Of a DNA stretch of 64,000 bases, positions 34,026 through 43,113 are shown in pieces. The stretch spans positions 496,001 through 560,000 of the forward strand of contig NZ_JACRSO010000001.1 of assembly GCF_014384745.1 (NCBI RefSeq), in the 5' to 3' direction. A program made the translations under genes and the position numbers. Within the stretch, counting starts at the first letter, position 1. Every line of letters starts with the position of its first letter. The notes under the pieces are model-generated. The model searched no databases. It was not told the origin of the DNA and saw nothing but the letters and a program-made list of their open reading frames with translations. This DNA is from Luoshenia tenuis (lineage in GTDB: Bacteria > Bacillota > Clostridia > Christensenellales > GCA-900066905).

Positions 34026-35000
34026 CTATTTCTGCCCGTAGTTCAGCTGGAGCTTGCAGTAGAAATCCTCCAGCGTCATGCGGGAATCCACGCTCTTAAA
34101 CACCCGGATCGGCCGGTTGTTCTGATGGTGGACATAATACATATCTTTGCTGACCAACGGAGCCGGCCACCATTCCCACTCGCACTCATGCGCCTCCAGC
34201 AGGACCGATACCGTGGGCTGATCCCCCAGGTTCCAGCTCTCGCCCTGAGGCCAATGCTGCTGCCAGGCATAATCGTCGTTATATTGCACCAGCTGCTCGA
34301 AGAGATATTGCCCGATCTTCCCGTGCGGGGCCACGCGGCACTGCAACTCAGCCAAGGTCACGCGCAGCATCTTGTACACGTTTTTGGGGATCTGCCAAAA
34401 GTCGATCTCCGAACCCAGCACGATGTTGGAAGCCTGAATATCCTGATACATGTTGAACTCGAACTCGCCCGCCGGGTACTCGCCCCCGCCGATCCACACC
34501 GCCGTCAAGCGCCCGGCAATGCGCGGCTCCATCAGGTAAGCGCTGGCCAAGTCCGTAATGGCGCCCAGGAAGACCACGAACAGCGGCCGGTCATCCTCCC
34601 GCATCGCCTCATCCACGATGAACTGCGCCCCTTCCGAAACCACCGGCTGCGGCTGCTCCATCAGCGGAATCTCCGGCCCCTCGTTATAGCGGATCGCCTT
34701 AGCCGGGTCATAGGGCAGCGGCCCTGGCGCGCCCTTGAGCACTGGATACTGCCCCGTCAGGTCCATCAGCTCCAGCACTTTAAGGATCTCGTCGTAGCTC
34801 TTTTGCATGGACTCGCCCTTGCCCTCATCGGCCTTGGCCTCAAAGTGAGCGGCAATAATGCCGCGCACGTCAAACTTAGGCGTCATCAGGTGATGGGCCA
34901 GGGCGAACTGGTCGTCCGCCTCGTTCTTACAATCCGTATTGACGATAACGCGGAAACGTTTGTTCTCCGGCACGGTAAACTTATACGCATCAAAAGCCAT
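34026..35000 (-). CDS. Nucleoside hydrolase-like protein (IUNH fold)
   Basis: A 324-residue soluble protein. VIVNTDCKNEADDQFALAHHL at about 18-38 is a variant of the calcium-binding DTDxGxDDAxAL motif of inosine-uridine nucleoside hydrolases; FVVFLGAITDLASAYLM and AVWIGGGEYPAGEFEFNMYQDIQASNIVL match the later active-site strands, with the N-x2-x-D segment that holds ribose and calcium. The insertion around NEADDQ is unusual, so a ribosyl substrate other than a nucleoside is possible. Start 35000 is preferred, with GGGGG about 10 bases upstream; a start at 35021 lies only 11 bp from a TATAAT (35037-35032). Confidence 0.8.
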   Translation of the reverse strand: MAFDAYKFTVPENKRFRVIVNTDCKNEADDQFALAHHLMTPKFDVRGIIAAHFEAKADEGKGESMQKSYDEILKVLELMDLTGQYPVLKGAPGPLPYDPAKAIRYNEGPEIPLMEQPQPVVSEGAQFIVDEAMREDDRPLFVVFLGAITDLASAYLMEPRIAGRLTAVWIGGGEYPAGEFEFNMYQDIQASNIVLGSEIDFWQIPKNVYKMLRVTLAELQCRVAPHGKIGQYLFEQLVQYNDDYAWQQHWPQGESWNLGDQPTVSVLLEAHECEWEWWPAPLVSKDMYYVHHQNNRPIRVFKSVDSRMTLEDFYCKLQLNYGQK

Positions 35001-35103
35001 CGTTGGTACCCCCTTTTTCATTCTTTCTCATTATAACAAACCCGGTGCAGCCGGGCCTATAACAAAGCTGCTTTGATAGGGCTAAATTTCTCCACATTAC
35101 TTC

Positions 35104-36291
35104 TCAATAATTGGTGTTGATGGATATGATACGGTACAGCGGCATCTCATCGCCATCGTTGCGGTGCAGTGTGATATTTCCCTGCCGCCAGAGCTGCTGC
35201 TCATCCCCAGAATATCCGCTCATAAAGCTGCCGCTGATCAGATAGTCCCCCGCTTCGCTGACGCTGTAACTGATCGGGCTAAAGGAAGTGACGTAATTGA
35301 TCCGATTCATGGGGGCCAGCGTATAGCCCTGCTCGGTCTGCGCTACCGCGCCGCTCGCCCTCAGCGAGCTTGGTACCTTGGGCAGTTTGCCAGAACCAAA
35401 ACACCGGTTGTACAGCGCCGTCATTTCCTCATGGGTCAGGTAAACCCGCCCCTCCTCCTTGGGGTAGATCTCAAACCCGCTGAGCACCTGGGCATACTCC
35501 GCCAGCACCAGCCAAACCAGGTCGCTATCCGGCTGGCTGCCTCTTGGATACGCGCGAAACTCCGTATCGCACACGCCGCCCGCGGCAAAGTTCATGATCA
35601 TGCTCATTTCCTGCAGCGCGTCCTGATCCTCCGGCGGAGCTTCGTCCACCGGCGTTTCGGGTGAGCTGTTACCCCAGCCGATCCGCGAATCCTCAATCAC
35701 CTCGACCGAGCTGATCCAAAAGGTCACCAGATCCGCATAATCGCTGTATTCTTTGGCCGGCACAGCCACGTGAAAGCGAAAATCCCAGTTTTCCGCCTGC
35801 AGATAAAGGTCGGTATTGCGGTAGCTCATCCCGTCCTTATTCGTGAGATACACCATGCGGAAACAATCCAGCCCGGTGCGGTCGCTGGCCTCGTCATCCC
35901 GGGTCAGCTCCATATCCAGGCATTCTCCCTCCAGCTTTTCAATAGCCCCGTGCAGCCCGCCAAGTCCCGGGTCAGCCTTTTGCAGCCGGTCCTCCACCAA
36001 GTATATCTCACCGCTGAGCACGGTCTCGCGCTGATAGGTCCGGTCGCTATAAAGCACGTTCTCCCCCGGTTCTACGTCTTCCGTGGGCATATCGCCCACT
36101 ACCAGCACCGGCCCATCCAGTTCAAAATCGCCTCGCTGCGCCACCCGCTTTTTTACCGGTGTGGGCGCGGGCGTGCTCTGCGCCGCGCTGGGCGTATTCG
36201 TCGGCGCAGCTGTGGGAAGCGCACCTTCCTGCCCGGTACAGCCGGTAAGCGCCAGCAGCGCTGCCAGCAGCCCGCAAGCCGCCTTTTTCAT
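35104..36291 (-). CDS. Exported lipoprotein of unknown function
   Basis: A 395-residue lipoprotein with lipobox LALTGC near residue 18, a Thr/Pro/Ala-rich linker (TAAPTNTPSAAQ), then a long beta-rich domain without recognised family. The linker is typical of surface proteins that must cross the wall. Its ATG overlaps the stop of the upstream membrane-protein gene (ATGA), so the two are co-translated. The sequence shows nothing enzymatic; WLVLAEYAQVLSGFEIYPKEEG and VYLTHEEMTALYNRCFG suggest a regular domain, not low-complexity filler. Confidence 0.75.
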   Translation of the reverse strand: MKKAACGLLAALLALTGCTGQEGALPTAAPTNTPSAAQSTPAPTPVKKRVAQRGDFELDGPVLVVGDMPTEDVEPGENVLYSDRTYQRETVLSGEIYLVEDRLQKADPGLGGLHGAIEKLEGECLDMELTRDDEASDRTGLDCFRMVYLTNKDGMSYRNTDLYLQAENWDFRFHVAVPAKEYSDYADLVTFWISSVEVIEDSRIGWGNSSPETPVDEAPPEDQDALQEMSMIMNFAAGGVCDTEFRAYPRGSQPDSDLVWLVLAEYAQVLSGFEIYPKEEGRVYLTHEEMTALYNRCFGSGKLPKVPSSLRASGAVAQTEQGYTLAPMNRINYVTSFSPISYSVSEAGDYLISGSFMSGYSGDEQQLWRQGNITLHRNDGDEMPLYRIISINTNY

Positions 36292-36752
36292 GCGTCCACC
36301 CCGCTTTCCCGTACAGCCTGGCGCAGGTTCAACACTGCGCCCGTTAAATAGAGCGCAGGCAGGATGAGCGCAAGCAGCCCAAAAGGGTTAAAAAGGCCAT
36401 AGGCAATGCCCTGCGCCAGCACGACCCCCGTATAGGACGCGCCCAGCCAGCAGCAGACCGCGGCGGCGCGGGGCTTCTTGCCGCATACGATGCCTACGAT
36501 CCCGCAGGTCATTTGCAACAGCGCGCTGCAGCCAAGGGTAATCAGCAGCTCCCAAACCAGGTTCGTGGCAATGATATAATCCAGGCTTTGTACCAATTCC
36601 GGCTCTATCGCCCCCATCATCCCGCAAAGTATGCCCATCATCGGAAGATAGAGCATGCATAATATGATGACCAACCCGGAAAAAATCACCATTATAATAC
36701 CCGTGACCAGCAAAAACATGCGCCCCGGTGCCTTTCGCCTTTCCTGCGCCAT
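36288..36752 (-). CDS. Small membrane protein, member A of a local three-gene family
   Basis: A 154-residue protein with four membrane helices beginning RRKAPGRMFLLVTGIIMVIFS. The same N-terminal block (KAPGK..L.VTGILMVIFS), a central GIVGI plus CxKxP, and the C-terminal LLALILPALYLTGAVLNL recur in two other proteins between 39.1 and 40.1 kb. AGGAGG lies 8 bases upstream. The family function is unknown. It is overlapped by four bases with the lipoprotein that follows. Confidence 0.78.
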   Translation of the reverse strand: MAQERRKAPGRMFLLVTGIIMVIFSGLVIILCMLYLPMMGILCGMMGAIEPELVQSLDYIIATNLVWELLITLGCSALLQMTCGIVGIVCGKKPRAAAVCCWLGASYTGVVLAQGIAYGLFNPFGLLALILPALYLTGAVLNLRQAVRESGVDA

Positions 36753-36896
36753 CGCCCATGCCTCCTTTGCTCAAGCCGTCATCTTTTTTACTCTCTACTA
36801 TTATAATCGAACTTGCGCCAAGGCGCCAGCCCTTCTTCTCCTTCGGGCGATTCTTGCTCATCCCGCCGCGCCTGACGTAAGCGCCTGCACACAGAT

Positions 36897-36933
36897 AAAA
36901 AGACGCACCGCCCACCTTTTGGGGCGATGCGCC
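36897..36933 (-). terminator. Terminator of thrC
   Basis: On the minus strand the stem GGCGCATCGCCC / GGGCGGTGCGTC is followed by TTTTT, starting 26 bp after the thrC stop. Confidence 0.82.
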
Positions 36934-36958
36934 TTGCAGTTGTGTCTGAAAAGGCCCT

Positions 36959-38452
36959 TTAGGCAAACCAGCGCAGAAGATCCTGCTCCATCTCCTCTTT
37001 TTTGCAGCTGCCCTCATGGCGCACCGGCATCTCGCGCAGCGCGGCGATCTGCTCCGGGCAGCGCCAGCCAGTGGCCTGGGCCAGCTTTTGTGCCAGGTCC
37101 AGCTCATCCCCCTGGGCTTGCGCGGGGCCAAAGAGGCTGGCCATCACATCCCGGGAGAACTTGAAGGGGCTGGCCGTAGAGACCAATACGGTATGGGTCT
37201 CGTCCCCGGTTTGGCGCAGATAATCCCGATAGACGGAATAGCCCACCGCCGTATGGGTATCCATCACGTAGCCGGTATGCTGGAATACGGCGGCCATAGC
37301 GTGGGCGGTATCCTCCTCGCTGGCGCAGCCGGCCCAGAACTCCTGGCGCAGCTTTTGCGCCTGCTCCGGGGCGATCTGATAGACGCCCTCTCCCTGCAAC
37401 TGCGCCATCCAGGCGCTGACCTGCGCCTCATCCTTATCGCAGATGGCGTAGAGCAGCCGCTCCAAGTTGCTGGAGATCAAAATATCCATCGAGGGGGACA
37501 TGGTCTTGTAGAAAGGCCGCGTCCGGTCATACCGGCCGGTATCGAAAAAGTCCGTCAGCACGTTATTGCGGTTGGAGGCGCACACCAGTTTGTTGACCGG
37601 CAGGCCCATGTGCTTGGCGTAATAACCTGCCAGGATATTGCCAAAGTTGCCCGTAGGCACCACGAAATTCACCTTTTTGCCCACGGTGATGTCCCCGCGG
37701 CGGCACAGGTCCGCATAGGCGGAGAAGTAGTATACGATCTGCGGCACCAGCCGCCCCCAGTTGATGGAGTTGGCGGAGCTTAGTGCCCATCCTTTTTGCG
37801 AGAGCGCACCGTTAAACGCATCATCGGCAAAGATCTTTTTAACGCCGGTCTGCGCATCGTCAAAGTTCCCCTTAACGGCGCATACATGTACGTTGTCCCC
37901 TTCCTGGGTCACCATTTGCAGTTTTTGCGCCAGGGCCACCCCCTCCTCAGGGTAGAACACCGCTATGCGGGTGCCCGCCACGTCGCGGAAGCCCTCCAGC
38001 GCCGCCTTGCCGGTATCCCCGGAGGTAGCCACCAGGATCAGCACCTGCTTGCCGTCCCCGGCCTTTTCCATGGCCAGCGGCATCAGCCGCGGCAGCAGCT
38101 GCAGCGCCATATCCTTAAAGGCCAACGTGGGTCCGTGCCACAGCTCCAAAACGGAAAGCGCCCCGTCCAGGGCCGTCACCGGCGCCACATCCGCGTGGTC
38201 AAACCTGCCGGACGCGTACGCCCCATCTACCGCGGCGGATATCTCAGCCTCAGTATAATCCGTCAAAAACAGGCTCAAAATCCTTTTGGCCCGGCCCATA
38301 TAATCCATCCCGCACAGCGCCGCGATATCCTCCTGGGTCAGCTGCGGCAGCGTTTCAGGCACAAAAAGGCCGCCATCGGTAGAGATCCCCTGTAAAATGG
38401 CCTGGGCCGCAGGGACGGAAAGGGCGCTTTGGCGCGTGCTTTGGTAATGCAT
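36959..38452 (-). CDS. thrC: Threonine synthase
   Basis: A 497-residue PLP enzyme of the long (yeast/E. coli-like) threonine synthase class that converts O-phosphohomoserine to threonine. The PLP lysine is K113 in LAFKDMALQ. Other markers are YQSTRQ near the N-terminus, LVATSGDTGKAALEGF for phosphate binding, FVVPTGNFGNILAGYYAK, and SSNLERLLY. The ATG at 38452 is preferred, with GGAGGAAG 5-8 bases upstream; homology begins at YQSTR. No hom or thrB neighbour is present, so the pathway genes are scattered. A hairpin lies 30-62 bp upstream. Confidence 0.96.
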   Translation of the reverse strand: MHYQSTRQSALSVPAAQAILQGISTDGGLFVPETLPQLTQEDIAALCGMDYMGRAKRILSLFLTDYTEAEISAAVDGAYASGRFDHADVAPVTALDGALSVLELWHGPTLAFKDMALQLLPRLMPLAMEKAGDGKQVLILVATSGDTGKAALEGFRDVAGTRIAVFYPEEGVALAQKLQMVTQEGDNVHVCAVKGNFDDAQTGVKKIFADDAFNGALSQKGWALSSANSINWGRLVPQIVYYFSAYADLCRRGDITVGKKVNFVVPTGNFGNILAGYYAKHMGLPVNKLVCASNRNNVLTDFFDTGRYDRTRPFYKTMSPSMDILISSNLERLLYAICDKDEAQVSAWMAQLQGEGVYQIAPEQAQKLRQEFWAGCASEEDTAHAMAAVFQHTGYVMDTHTAVGYSVYRDYLRQTGDETHTVLVSTASPFKFSRDVMASLFGPAQAQGDELDLAQKLAQATGWRCPEQIAALREMPVRHEGSCKKEEMEQDLLRWFA

Positions 38453-38481
38453 ATTCTTCCTCCAAGTTTTTCTAAAGTGAA

Positions 38482-38514
38482 GGCCCTTGCCCTCTTTTAA
38501 TAAGAGCAAGGGCC
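38482..38514. promoter_or_regulatory. Long hairpin between the P-loop gene and thrC
   Basis: GGCCCTTGCCCTCTT / AAGAGCAAGGGCC forms a long near-perfect stem. No T run follows on the minus strand, so it may be an RNA stabiliser, an attenuator for thrC, or a weak terminator of the upstream gene. No T-box signature is visible. Confidence 0.5.
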
Positions 38515-38537
38515 CGCATATCTCCCAACTTTAAGGC

Positions 38538-38960
38538 CTAATCCTTCAACAGATATTCATCCAAGAAGGCGGGCCGGTCCTCCTCCGAACCGCTGACGCT
38601 CATGATTACGCGCACATTATGCTGCTCGGAAGCCTTGCTCAGCTGTGCAAAAAAATCGGCCAGGTCTTTGAGCTGCGCGTTGACGATACGCAGGAAGCCA
38701 TCCACAAACAGAAGCTCCAAATCAAAGTCCTTAGCCATCATCCCGATTAAGAAACCTAAAAACATCTTGGGGTCCTCGATATTGTATTCCCCCGCATTGA
38801 CAAACCTGACCTGGTATTTTAGATCATACATATAGCGCTGATCGTCGTCGATAAAAACCGTGTTCCCCTTCACCTGAGCGGCCAGTGTGTTGGCCAAGTC
38901 GAGAATCTTTTTGGTTTTCCCAGAGCCCTTCTTGCCATAGATCACCTGGATCATGTCCAT
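38538..38960 (-). CDS. Small P-loop ATP-binding protein
   Basis: A 140-residue soluble protein that opens with a Walker A motif (VIYGKKGSGKTKKIL), followed by NTVFIDDDQRYMYDLKYQVRF and a Walker B-like strand LELLFVDGFLRI, ending VRVIMSVSGSEED. The order is that of a minimal RecA/KAP-like P-loop fold, recurring in Clostridia as an uncharacterised ATPase. AAGGAG precedes two in-frame ATGs (38960 and 38954); the second has better spacing. The frame upstream of 38960 is not supported by a ribosome site. Role unknown. Confidence 0.8.
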   Translation of the reverse strand: MDMIQVIYGKKGSGKTKKILDLANTLAAQVKGNTVFIDDDQRYMYDLKYQVRFVNAGEYNIEDPKMFLGFLIGMMAKDFDLELLFVDGFLRIVNAQLKDLADFFAQLSKASEQHNVRVIMSVSGSEEDRPAFLDEYLLKD

Positions 38961-39103
38961 CACGCTCCTTTTCTTTTTTTCATTATAGCGCATAATGGGC
39001 CAATCTGCCAACCTATAAAAATGGAAATTCGTGTGATAAATTTTGCGGCCGGGGAAAAACCCGGCCGCAATTACATAATCGCTAAAATTATATCCTCTTT
39101 TTC

Positions 39104-39601
39104 TTACTGGACCGGCACCCCATCCCGCGCCGGCCGGCGCGCGAAAAGGTTCAGGCACGCGCCGATGGTGTAGAGAATGGGCAGCACCAGCCCCAGCAAT
39201 CCACTCCAGGCAAAGCCGCTCAGCGCCAGAGAGAGCACACCGCCAGATAGCAGGATCAGCCCAAAGAGCAGGCAGACCACCGCCGGCCCGCCCGGCTTGT
39301 TGCAAAGCGCCGTGCCCACGATGCCGGAGATCAAATTCAACACGATCATGATCATCCCCAGCCCCAGGGCCAGCACTTCACGGTGAACCGTAGGATTGTC
39401 CAGCATCACCTGCGCACCATCCATCAATTCCTCCATCGCTTCGGCCATATCCACATCTGCCAGGCCGGCCATGGCGCCCACCGAACCTAATACAGTGGCG
39501 CCCAAAAGCAGGATCAAAATCAGGATGCTTGAAAAAACGATCATCAAAATGCCCGGTACCTGTAAAAAGCCCTTGCCAGGCGCTTTGTACTTTACTGGCA
39601 T
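39104..39601 (-). CDS. Small membrane protein, member B of the local family
   Basis: A 165-residue protein with four membrane helices: KYKAPGKGFLQVPGILMIVFSSIL, an inserted acidic segment (DVDMAEAMEELMDG) not found in its relatives, LISGIVGTALCNKPGG and LLGLVLPILYTIGACLNLF. It is a paralog of member C immediately upstream (77 bp away) and of member A across thrC. AGGAGG lies 8 bases before the ATG at 39601. The acidic insert is probably exposed to one side of the membrane. No enzymatic motif. Confidence 0.8.
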   Translation of the reverse strand: MPVKYKAPGKGFLQVPGILMIVFSSILILILLLGATVLGSVGAMAGLADVDMAEAMEELMDGAQVMLDNPTVHREVLALGLGMIMIVLNLISGIVGTALCNKPGGPAVVCLLFGLILLSGGVLSLALSGFAWSGLLGLVLPILYTIGACLNLFARRPARDGVPVQ

Positions 39602-39678
39602 GGCATGCGCCTCCTTTAACATACAAGGGGGGCCGGTCTCTGTTCAGCCGCCCCCCTTTTTAATCTCTATTCAGGCGA

Positions 39679-40089
39679 TTACGCCACAGCGCCACGGTTC
39701 TTGACCGCGCCGATCAGGTAAAGGATCGGCAACACCAGGGCGATCAGGCTGGTCCACTGGAAACCACCCGCGATGATATTGATCACCACCATCACCAGCA
39801 TCAGGATGGCGAAAACCAGACAGACGTTAGCCTTTTCCGGCTTGTTGGCAAAGGCGATACCAATAATGCCGCCCACAAACTCCAGGATAGGGGCAATAAA
39901 GCCGATGATCAGCGCGCCCATGCCCAGCGCTGCTACACCGGCCACTGCGCCGCCGCCCATCGCGCCCAGCGCGCCTAACGCAGCCAGGCTGATCAGCAGC
40001 AGGATAATCGCGATCGCGCTGAAGATCACCATCAGGATACCCGTAACCTTCAACCAGGTCTTGCCCGGCGCCTTTACATTCTCATTCAT
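39679..40089 (-). CDS. Small membrane protein, member C of the local family
   Basis: A 136-residue protein, the shortest and most regular of the family: NVKAPGKTWLKVTGILMVIFSAIAIILLLISL, a Gly/Ala-rich helix (GALGAMGGGAVAGVAALGMGAL), FVGGIIGIAFANKPEKANVCLVF and SLIALVLPILYLIGAVKN. The shared NKP turn between helices 3 and 4 and the LPILY ending define the family. GAGAGGAG precedes the ATG by about 8 bases. It is probably co-transcribed with member B. Confidence 0.8.
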   Translation of the reverse strand: MNENVKAPGKTWLKVTGILMVIFSAIAIILLLISLAALGALGAMGGGAVAGVAALGMGALIIGFIAPILEFVGGIIGIAFANKPEKANVCLVFAILMLVMVVINIIAGGFQWTSLIALVLPILYLIGAVKNRGAVA

Positions 40090-40171
40090 TGCAAATCTCC
40101 TCTCTCTTAGGCGCAGCGCGCCTTTTGTACTCTTTTATTATAGCGTATTCCTCTCGCCTCATCTACCCCTT

Positions 40172-41605
40172 TTAGCAGCTCCCCATCAGCCGCACGTAAA
40201 ACTGGGCGGTGCGCACGATCTTCTCCAGCGGGATGCGCTCGTTATTGCCGTGGATCATGCCGCGCTCTTCCTTGGTCAGCGCCATGGCGCTGAAGCGGTA
40301 CACATCCTCGCTGATGCGGCAATAATGCCGCGAATCGCTGCAGGCCACCATCAGGTACGGTGAGATCAGCGCCTCCGGCCAGGTCTGGTTGATGGCTTTT
40401 TTCAATTTCTCCCATCCCTCGCCCTGCGTGCGGCTGTAAGGCGAGGGGTTCATCCCGTGCACCCTGGTAAAGGTAATGGCGGGATTATCCACCACGCCTT
40501 TGAGGTAATCCATAGCGCTGTCCAGCGTATCCGCCCCGCAAAGGCGCATGTTGGCCCCCACGCTGGCGGAAGGGGGGATCACGTTATCCGCCGGGCTGCC
40601 CTGCATCTGGGTAAAGGCACAGGTGGTGCGCATCAGGGCGTTGAGCTCGCCGCCGCTTTTTTTGCAGATGGCATTGAGTACCGGTTTAAAGCACCACAGG
40701 TTGGCAAAGATCATCCGGTAAACAAAGGTGGAATGCCGCCCCAGGGTATCGAACATCTCCCGGGCGGGCTTGGTCAGCTGGAAGCGGAAGGGATGATTCT
40801 CGATATCCACCACTGCCTTGGCCAGCACCCCCACGGGCGTGTGCGCCGGCGGCGCGCTGGCATGGCCCCCCTGCCCCTCTAAGGACAGGCGCAGGTTCAT
40901 CATGCCCTTTTCCCCGATGCCGATCAATGCGCAGGGCTGATTTACGCCCGGAAACACGTTTTCCACCACCGCGCCGCCCTCGTCTACCACAAGGGCGGGA
41001 TGGATACCCCGCTTTTCCAGCTCGTCGACCATGGCCGGCGCGGTAGGCCCGGCGATCTCCTCATCCCCGGCAAAGGCCAGGTAGATGTCGTTCTCCGGCA
41101 CATAGCCCTGGCCCAGCAGGGTCTCGGCCCCCTCCATCACGCCACAAAGCGTGCCTTTGGTATCGAGCGTGCCCCGTCCCCAGAGCACGCCATCCTCGAT
41201 CACGCCCGCAAAGGGCGGTTTATCCCAGGCCGCCTCGTTGGCGGGCACCACGTCGTAATGGGCCATAAACACCGAAGGCGCGCCTTTTCCCCGCCCCTTC
41301 CAGTGGTAGAGCAGGCCGCTGCGGCCGATGCGCTCCAGGCTCATCGCCTCATGCACCCGGGGGTACAGCTCGCGCAGCAGCGCGCGGAACTTGTCAAATT
41401 CGGCCCTATCTTCCTTTTCCTGCTCCCGGAAAGATACGGTCTTGCACTGGATCATCCTTTGCAGGTCGCCCACCGCTTTCTCCTCATCCACCTGTGCCGG
41501 CGCGGGCGCCGCGGCCGCCTGCGCTTTGGGCTTAAAGGCCGCCGTGCGGATCAGGATCACGGCCAGGAATATCAAAATGACCGCCACTAAAATCAGCCAT
41601 CCCAT
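40172..41605 (-). CDS. M20 family metallopeptidase, membrane-anchored
   Basis: A 477-residue zinc peptidase of the CPS1/Gly-X carboxypeptidase branch of M20. An N-terminal membrane helix (GWLILVAVILIFLAVILI) and Ala/Pro linker precede the catalytic domain. Metal and catalytic motifs are VFMAHYDVVPA, LWGRGTLDTKGT, FAGDEEIAG, VVDEGGA and HGMNPSPYS, with a dimerisation lid between. It is the last gene behind two membrane proteins at 41.6-43.0 kb and is probably co-transcribed, suggesting cleavage of a peptide or acyl-amino acid before or after transport. The side of the membrane cannot be proved. Confidence 0.9.
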   Translation of the reverse strand: MGWLILVAVILIFLAVILIRTAAFKPKAQAAAAPAPAQVDEEKAVGDLQRMIQCKTVSFREQEKEDRAEFDKFRALLRELYPRVHEAMSLERIGRSGLLYHWKGRGKGAPSVFMAHYDVVPANEAAWDKPPFAGVIEDGVLWGRGTLDTKGTLCGVMEGAETLLGQGYVPENDIYLAFAGDEEIAGPTAPAMVDELEKRGIHPALVVDEGGAVVENVFPGVNQPCALIGIGEKGMMNLRLSLEGQGGHASAPPAHTPVGVLAKAVVDIENHPFRFQLTKPAREMFDTLGRHSTFVYRMIFANLWCFKPVLNAICKKSGGELNALMRTTCAFTQMQGSPADNVIPPSASVGANMRLCGADTLDSAMDYLKGVVDNPAITFTRVHGMNPSPYSRTQGEGWEKLKKAINQTWPEALISPYLMVACSDSRHYCRISEDVYRFSAMALTKEERGMIHGNNERIPLEKIVRTAQFYVRLMGSC

Positions 41606-41632
41606 TATTTTTCGCCTACCTTTAATCGTATT

Positions 41633-42295
41633 TTAGAGTACGCCCTTTTTGTACAAAATGCGGGCCACGCCAATGGCCAGCAGCGCCCCTACCGGCACCA
41701 GCACGCCTACCGAGCTGGCCAGCGAGGGCACGCAGATGAACAGCACCACCATAAAGATCAGCGGCGCCAGGGCGATCTTCCAATTTTTGGATACGTACAC
41801 CACCGCCAGCCCGCCGAACAGCGCGGGCAGGATGTTGTCAAAGGCCGGCTGCATGACCGGGGACTCCAAAAACGGCCGGATCTGCGCCAGCAAAATCACA
41901 CCCAGGGCGATGATTACCGTGGTCACGATAGCCGAGACCGCGATAGCGATGGTGGAGATCACCTCGCCCTCCTCGCTGCCCGGTTCCACCTTGGCCGCCT
42001 CCATGGCGTTTAAGGCGCAGGGCACCTTCAGGTTGCTCAAATTCCCCGTGACAAAGCCCAGATAGCTGCCCCCGGTGCCCAGCATGGGCACGTAGGTGAT
42101 CACCTCGATCACCCCCACCGTCCAGAAGATGGGGGCCACGCCCACAAAACCTTTGAGCACCGCGGTAAACTCCGGCCAGGCGTTATAGTAAATGCAGATG
42201 GCCGCGGGCACCATCAGCATCATTAAAAGCGCCCCGAAGGACCAGATGCGCCCGGCAAAGTGCACAGAATCCCGATAATCCCTTATGGTATTCAT
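41633..42295 (-). CDS. Membrane protein, partner of the DUF5058 protein
   Basis: A 220-residue protein with six membrane helices. Notable are TVGVIEVITYVPMLGTGGSYLGFVTGNLSNLKVPCALNAME (a possible re-entrant, substrate-contacting region rich in Gly and small polar residues) and an ISTIAIAVSAIVTTVIIALGVI helix. It always seems to accompany DUF5058 proteins in such arrangements (from general knowledge, not checked). It starts 15 bp after the DUF5058 gene. The likely role is one half of a two-subunit transporter. Confidence 0.72.
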   Translation of the reverse strand: MNTIRDYRDSVHFAGRIWSFGALLMMLMVPAAICIYYNAWPEFTAVLKGFVGVAPIFWTVGVIEVITYVPMLGTGGSYLGFVTGNLSNLKVPCALNAMEAAKVEPGSEEGEVISTIAIAVSAIVTTVIIALGVILLAQIRPFLESPVMQPAFDNILPALFGGLAVVYVSKNWKIALAPLIFMVVLFICVPSLASSVGVLVPVGALLAIGVARILYKKGVL

Positions 42296-42310
42296 CTTGC
42301 TTTCCCTCCT

Positions 42311-43042
42311 TTAACCGGCAATGGCCGTCACCAAATTGGTGATGGGCAGGCTCAGCGCCATGGCGCCCAGCATGCTGATGGGCAGCGCGTAGTCCTCCAG
42401 CCACTTCCATTTGAACAGCTTGCGCAAAAGCCCGCAGATCAGCATGATGATGGCCGAGGCGATCATCACAAACACCGGTATCCAGCCCACTAGCCCCTGA
42501 CCGATGGTGGCAAAGATCACACCTAAAAAGGCGGAGATCATCCCCAGGAAAAGGCCGGTGAGGAAGATATCTCCCCACTTTTGATCCTTGGATTTGATGC
42601 GGGTCAGCCCCTTTTCGATCTTTTTGCTGAATACCGGCACCAGCACTAGCCCTGGGATGATGCCCAGCGTCATCACCCAGGCAATCGCGGCAAATACCTG
42701 CGGATCGGTGATCAGGTTGCCCAGGGTGACCCCCTGCGCCGCGGCGGCCGTGGCGGCGGCCGTGGTCTCATAGGTCAGCGCGCCGATGACGCTTAAGCGC
42801 AGCCAGGGCAGCGGAAAGCCCAGCGCCTTGCTCAGCGCGATCACCCCCAGCAAGATCGCCACCGCCGGGGCGATGGTAAAGATCGCGGAGGATACCACAG
42901 TGTTTTGCAGCAGTTTTTTGTCCATCTTAAGCGCCTCGGCCCTCCGCCAGGCCTTGACCAGGAAAAAGACCGATTCGATGATCACAAACAGGATCACGAT
43001 GGTTACGATGACATATAGAAAGCCATCGTTTGGGTTAAACAT
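42311..43042 (-). CDS. DUF5058 membrane protein
   Basis: A 243-residue protein with six to seven helices: an N-terminal helix (FLYVIVTIVILFVIIESVFFLV), a cytosolic loop, and LSVIGALTYETTAAATAAAAQGVTLGNLI, whose Ala/Thr-rich stretch before an unwound segment resembles a transport site. It closes with LEDYALPISMLGAMALSLPITNLVTAI. The DUF5058 assignment is by overall pattern. It is the first gene of a three-gene operon with the 220-residue protein and the M20 peptidase, behind an extended -10 promoter. Confidence 0.75.
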   Translation of the reverse strand: MFNPNDGFLYVIVTIVILFVIIESVFFLVKAWRRAEALKMDKKLLQNTVVSSAIFTIAPAVAILLGVIALSKALGFPLPWLRLSVIGALTYETTAAATAAAAQGVTLGNLITDPQVFAAIAWVMTLGIIPGLVLVPVFSKKIEKGLTRIKSKDQKWGDIFLTGLFLGMISAFLGVIFATIGQGLVGWIPVFVMIASAIIMLICGLLRKLFKWKWLEDYALPISMLGAMALSLPITNLVTAIAG

Positions 43043-43113
43043 ACGCCTCTCCCCTTCCCTCTCTTTTCGCGGCCGCGAATTTTCACCCTTTTTGCGGGCC
43101 GCGGTATGGGTTT

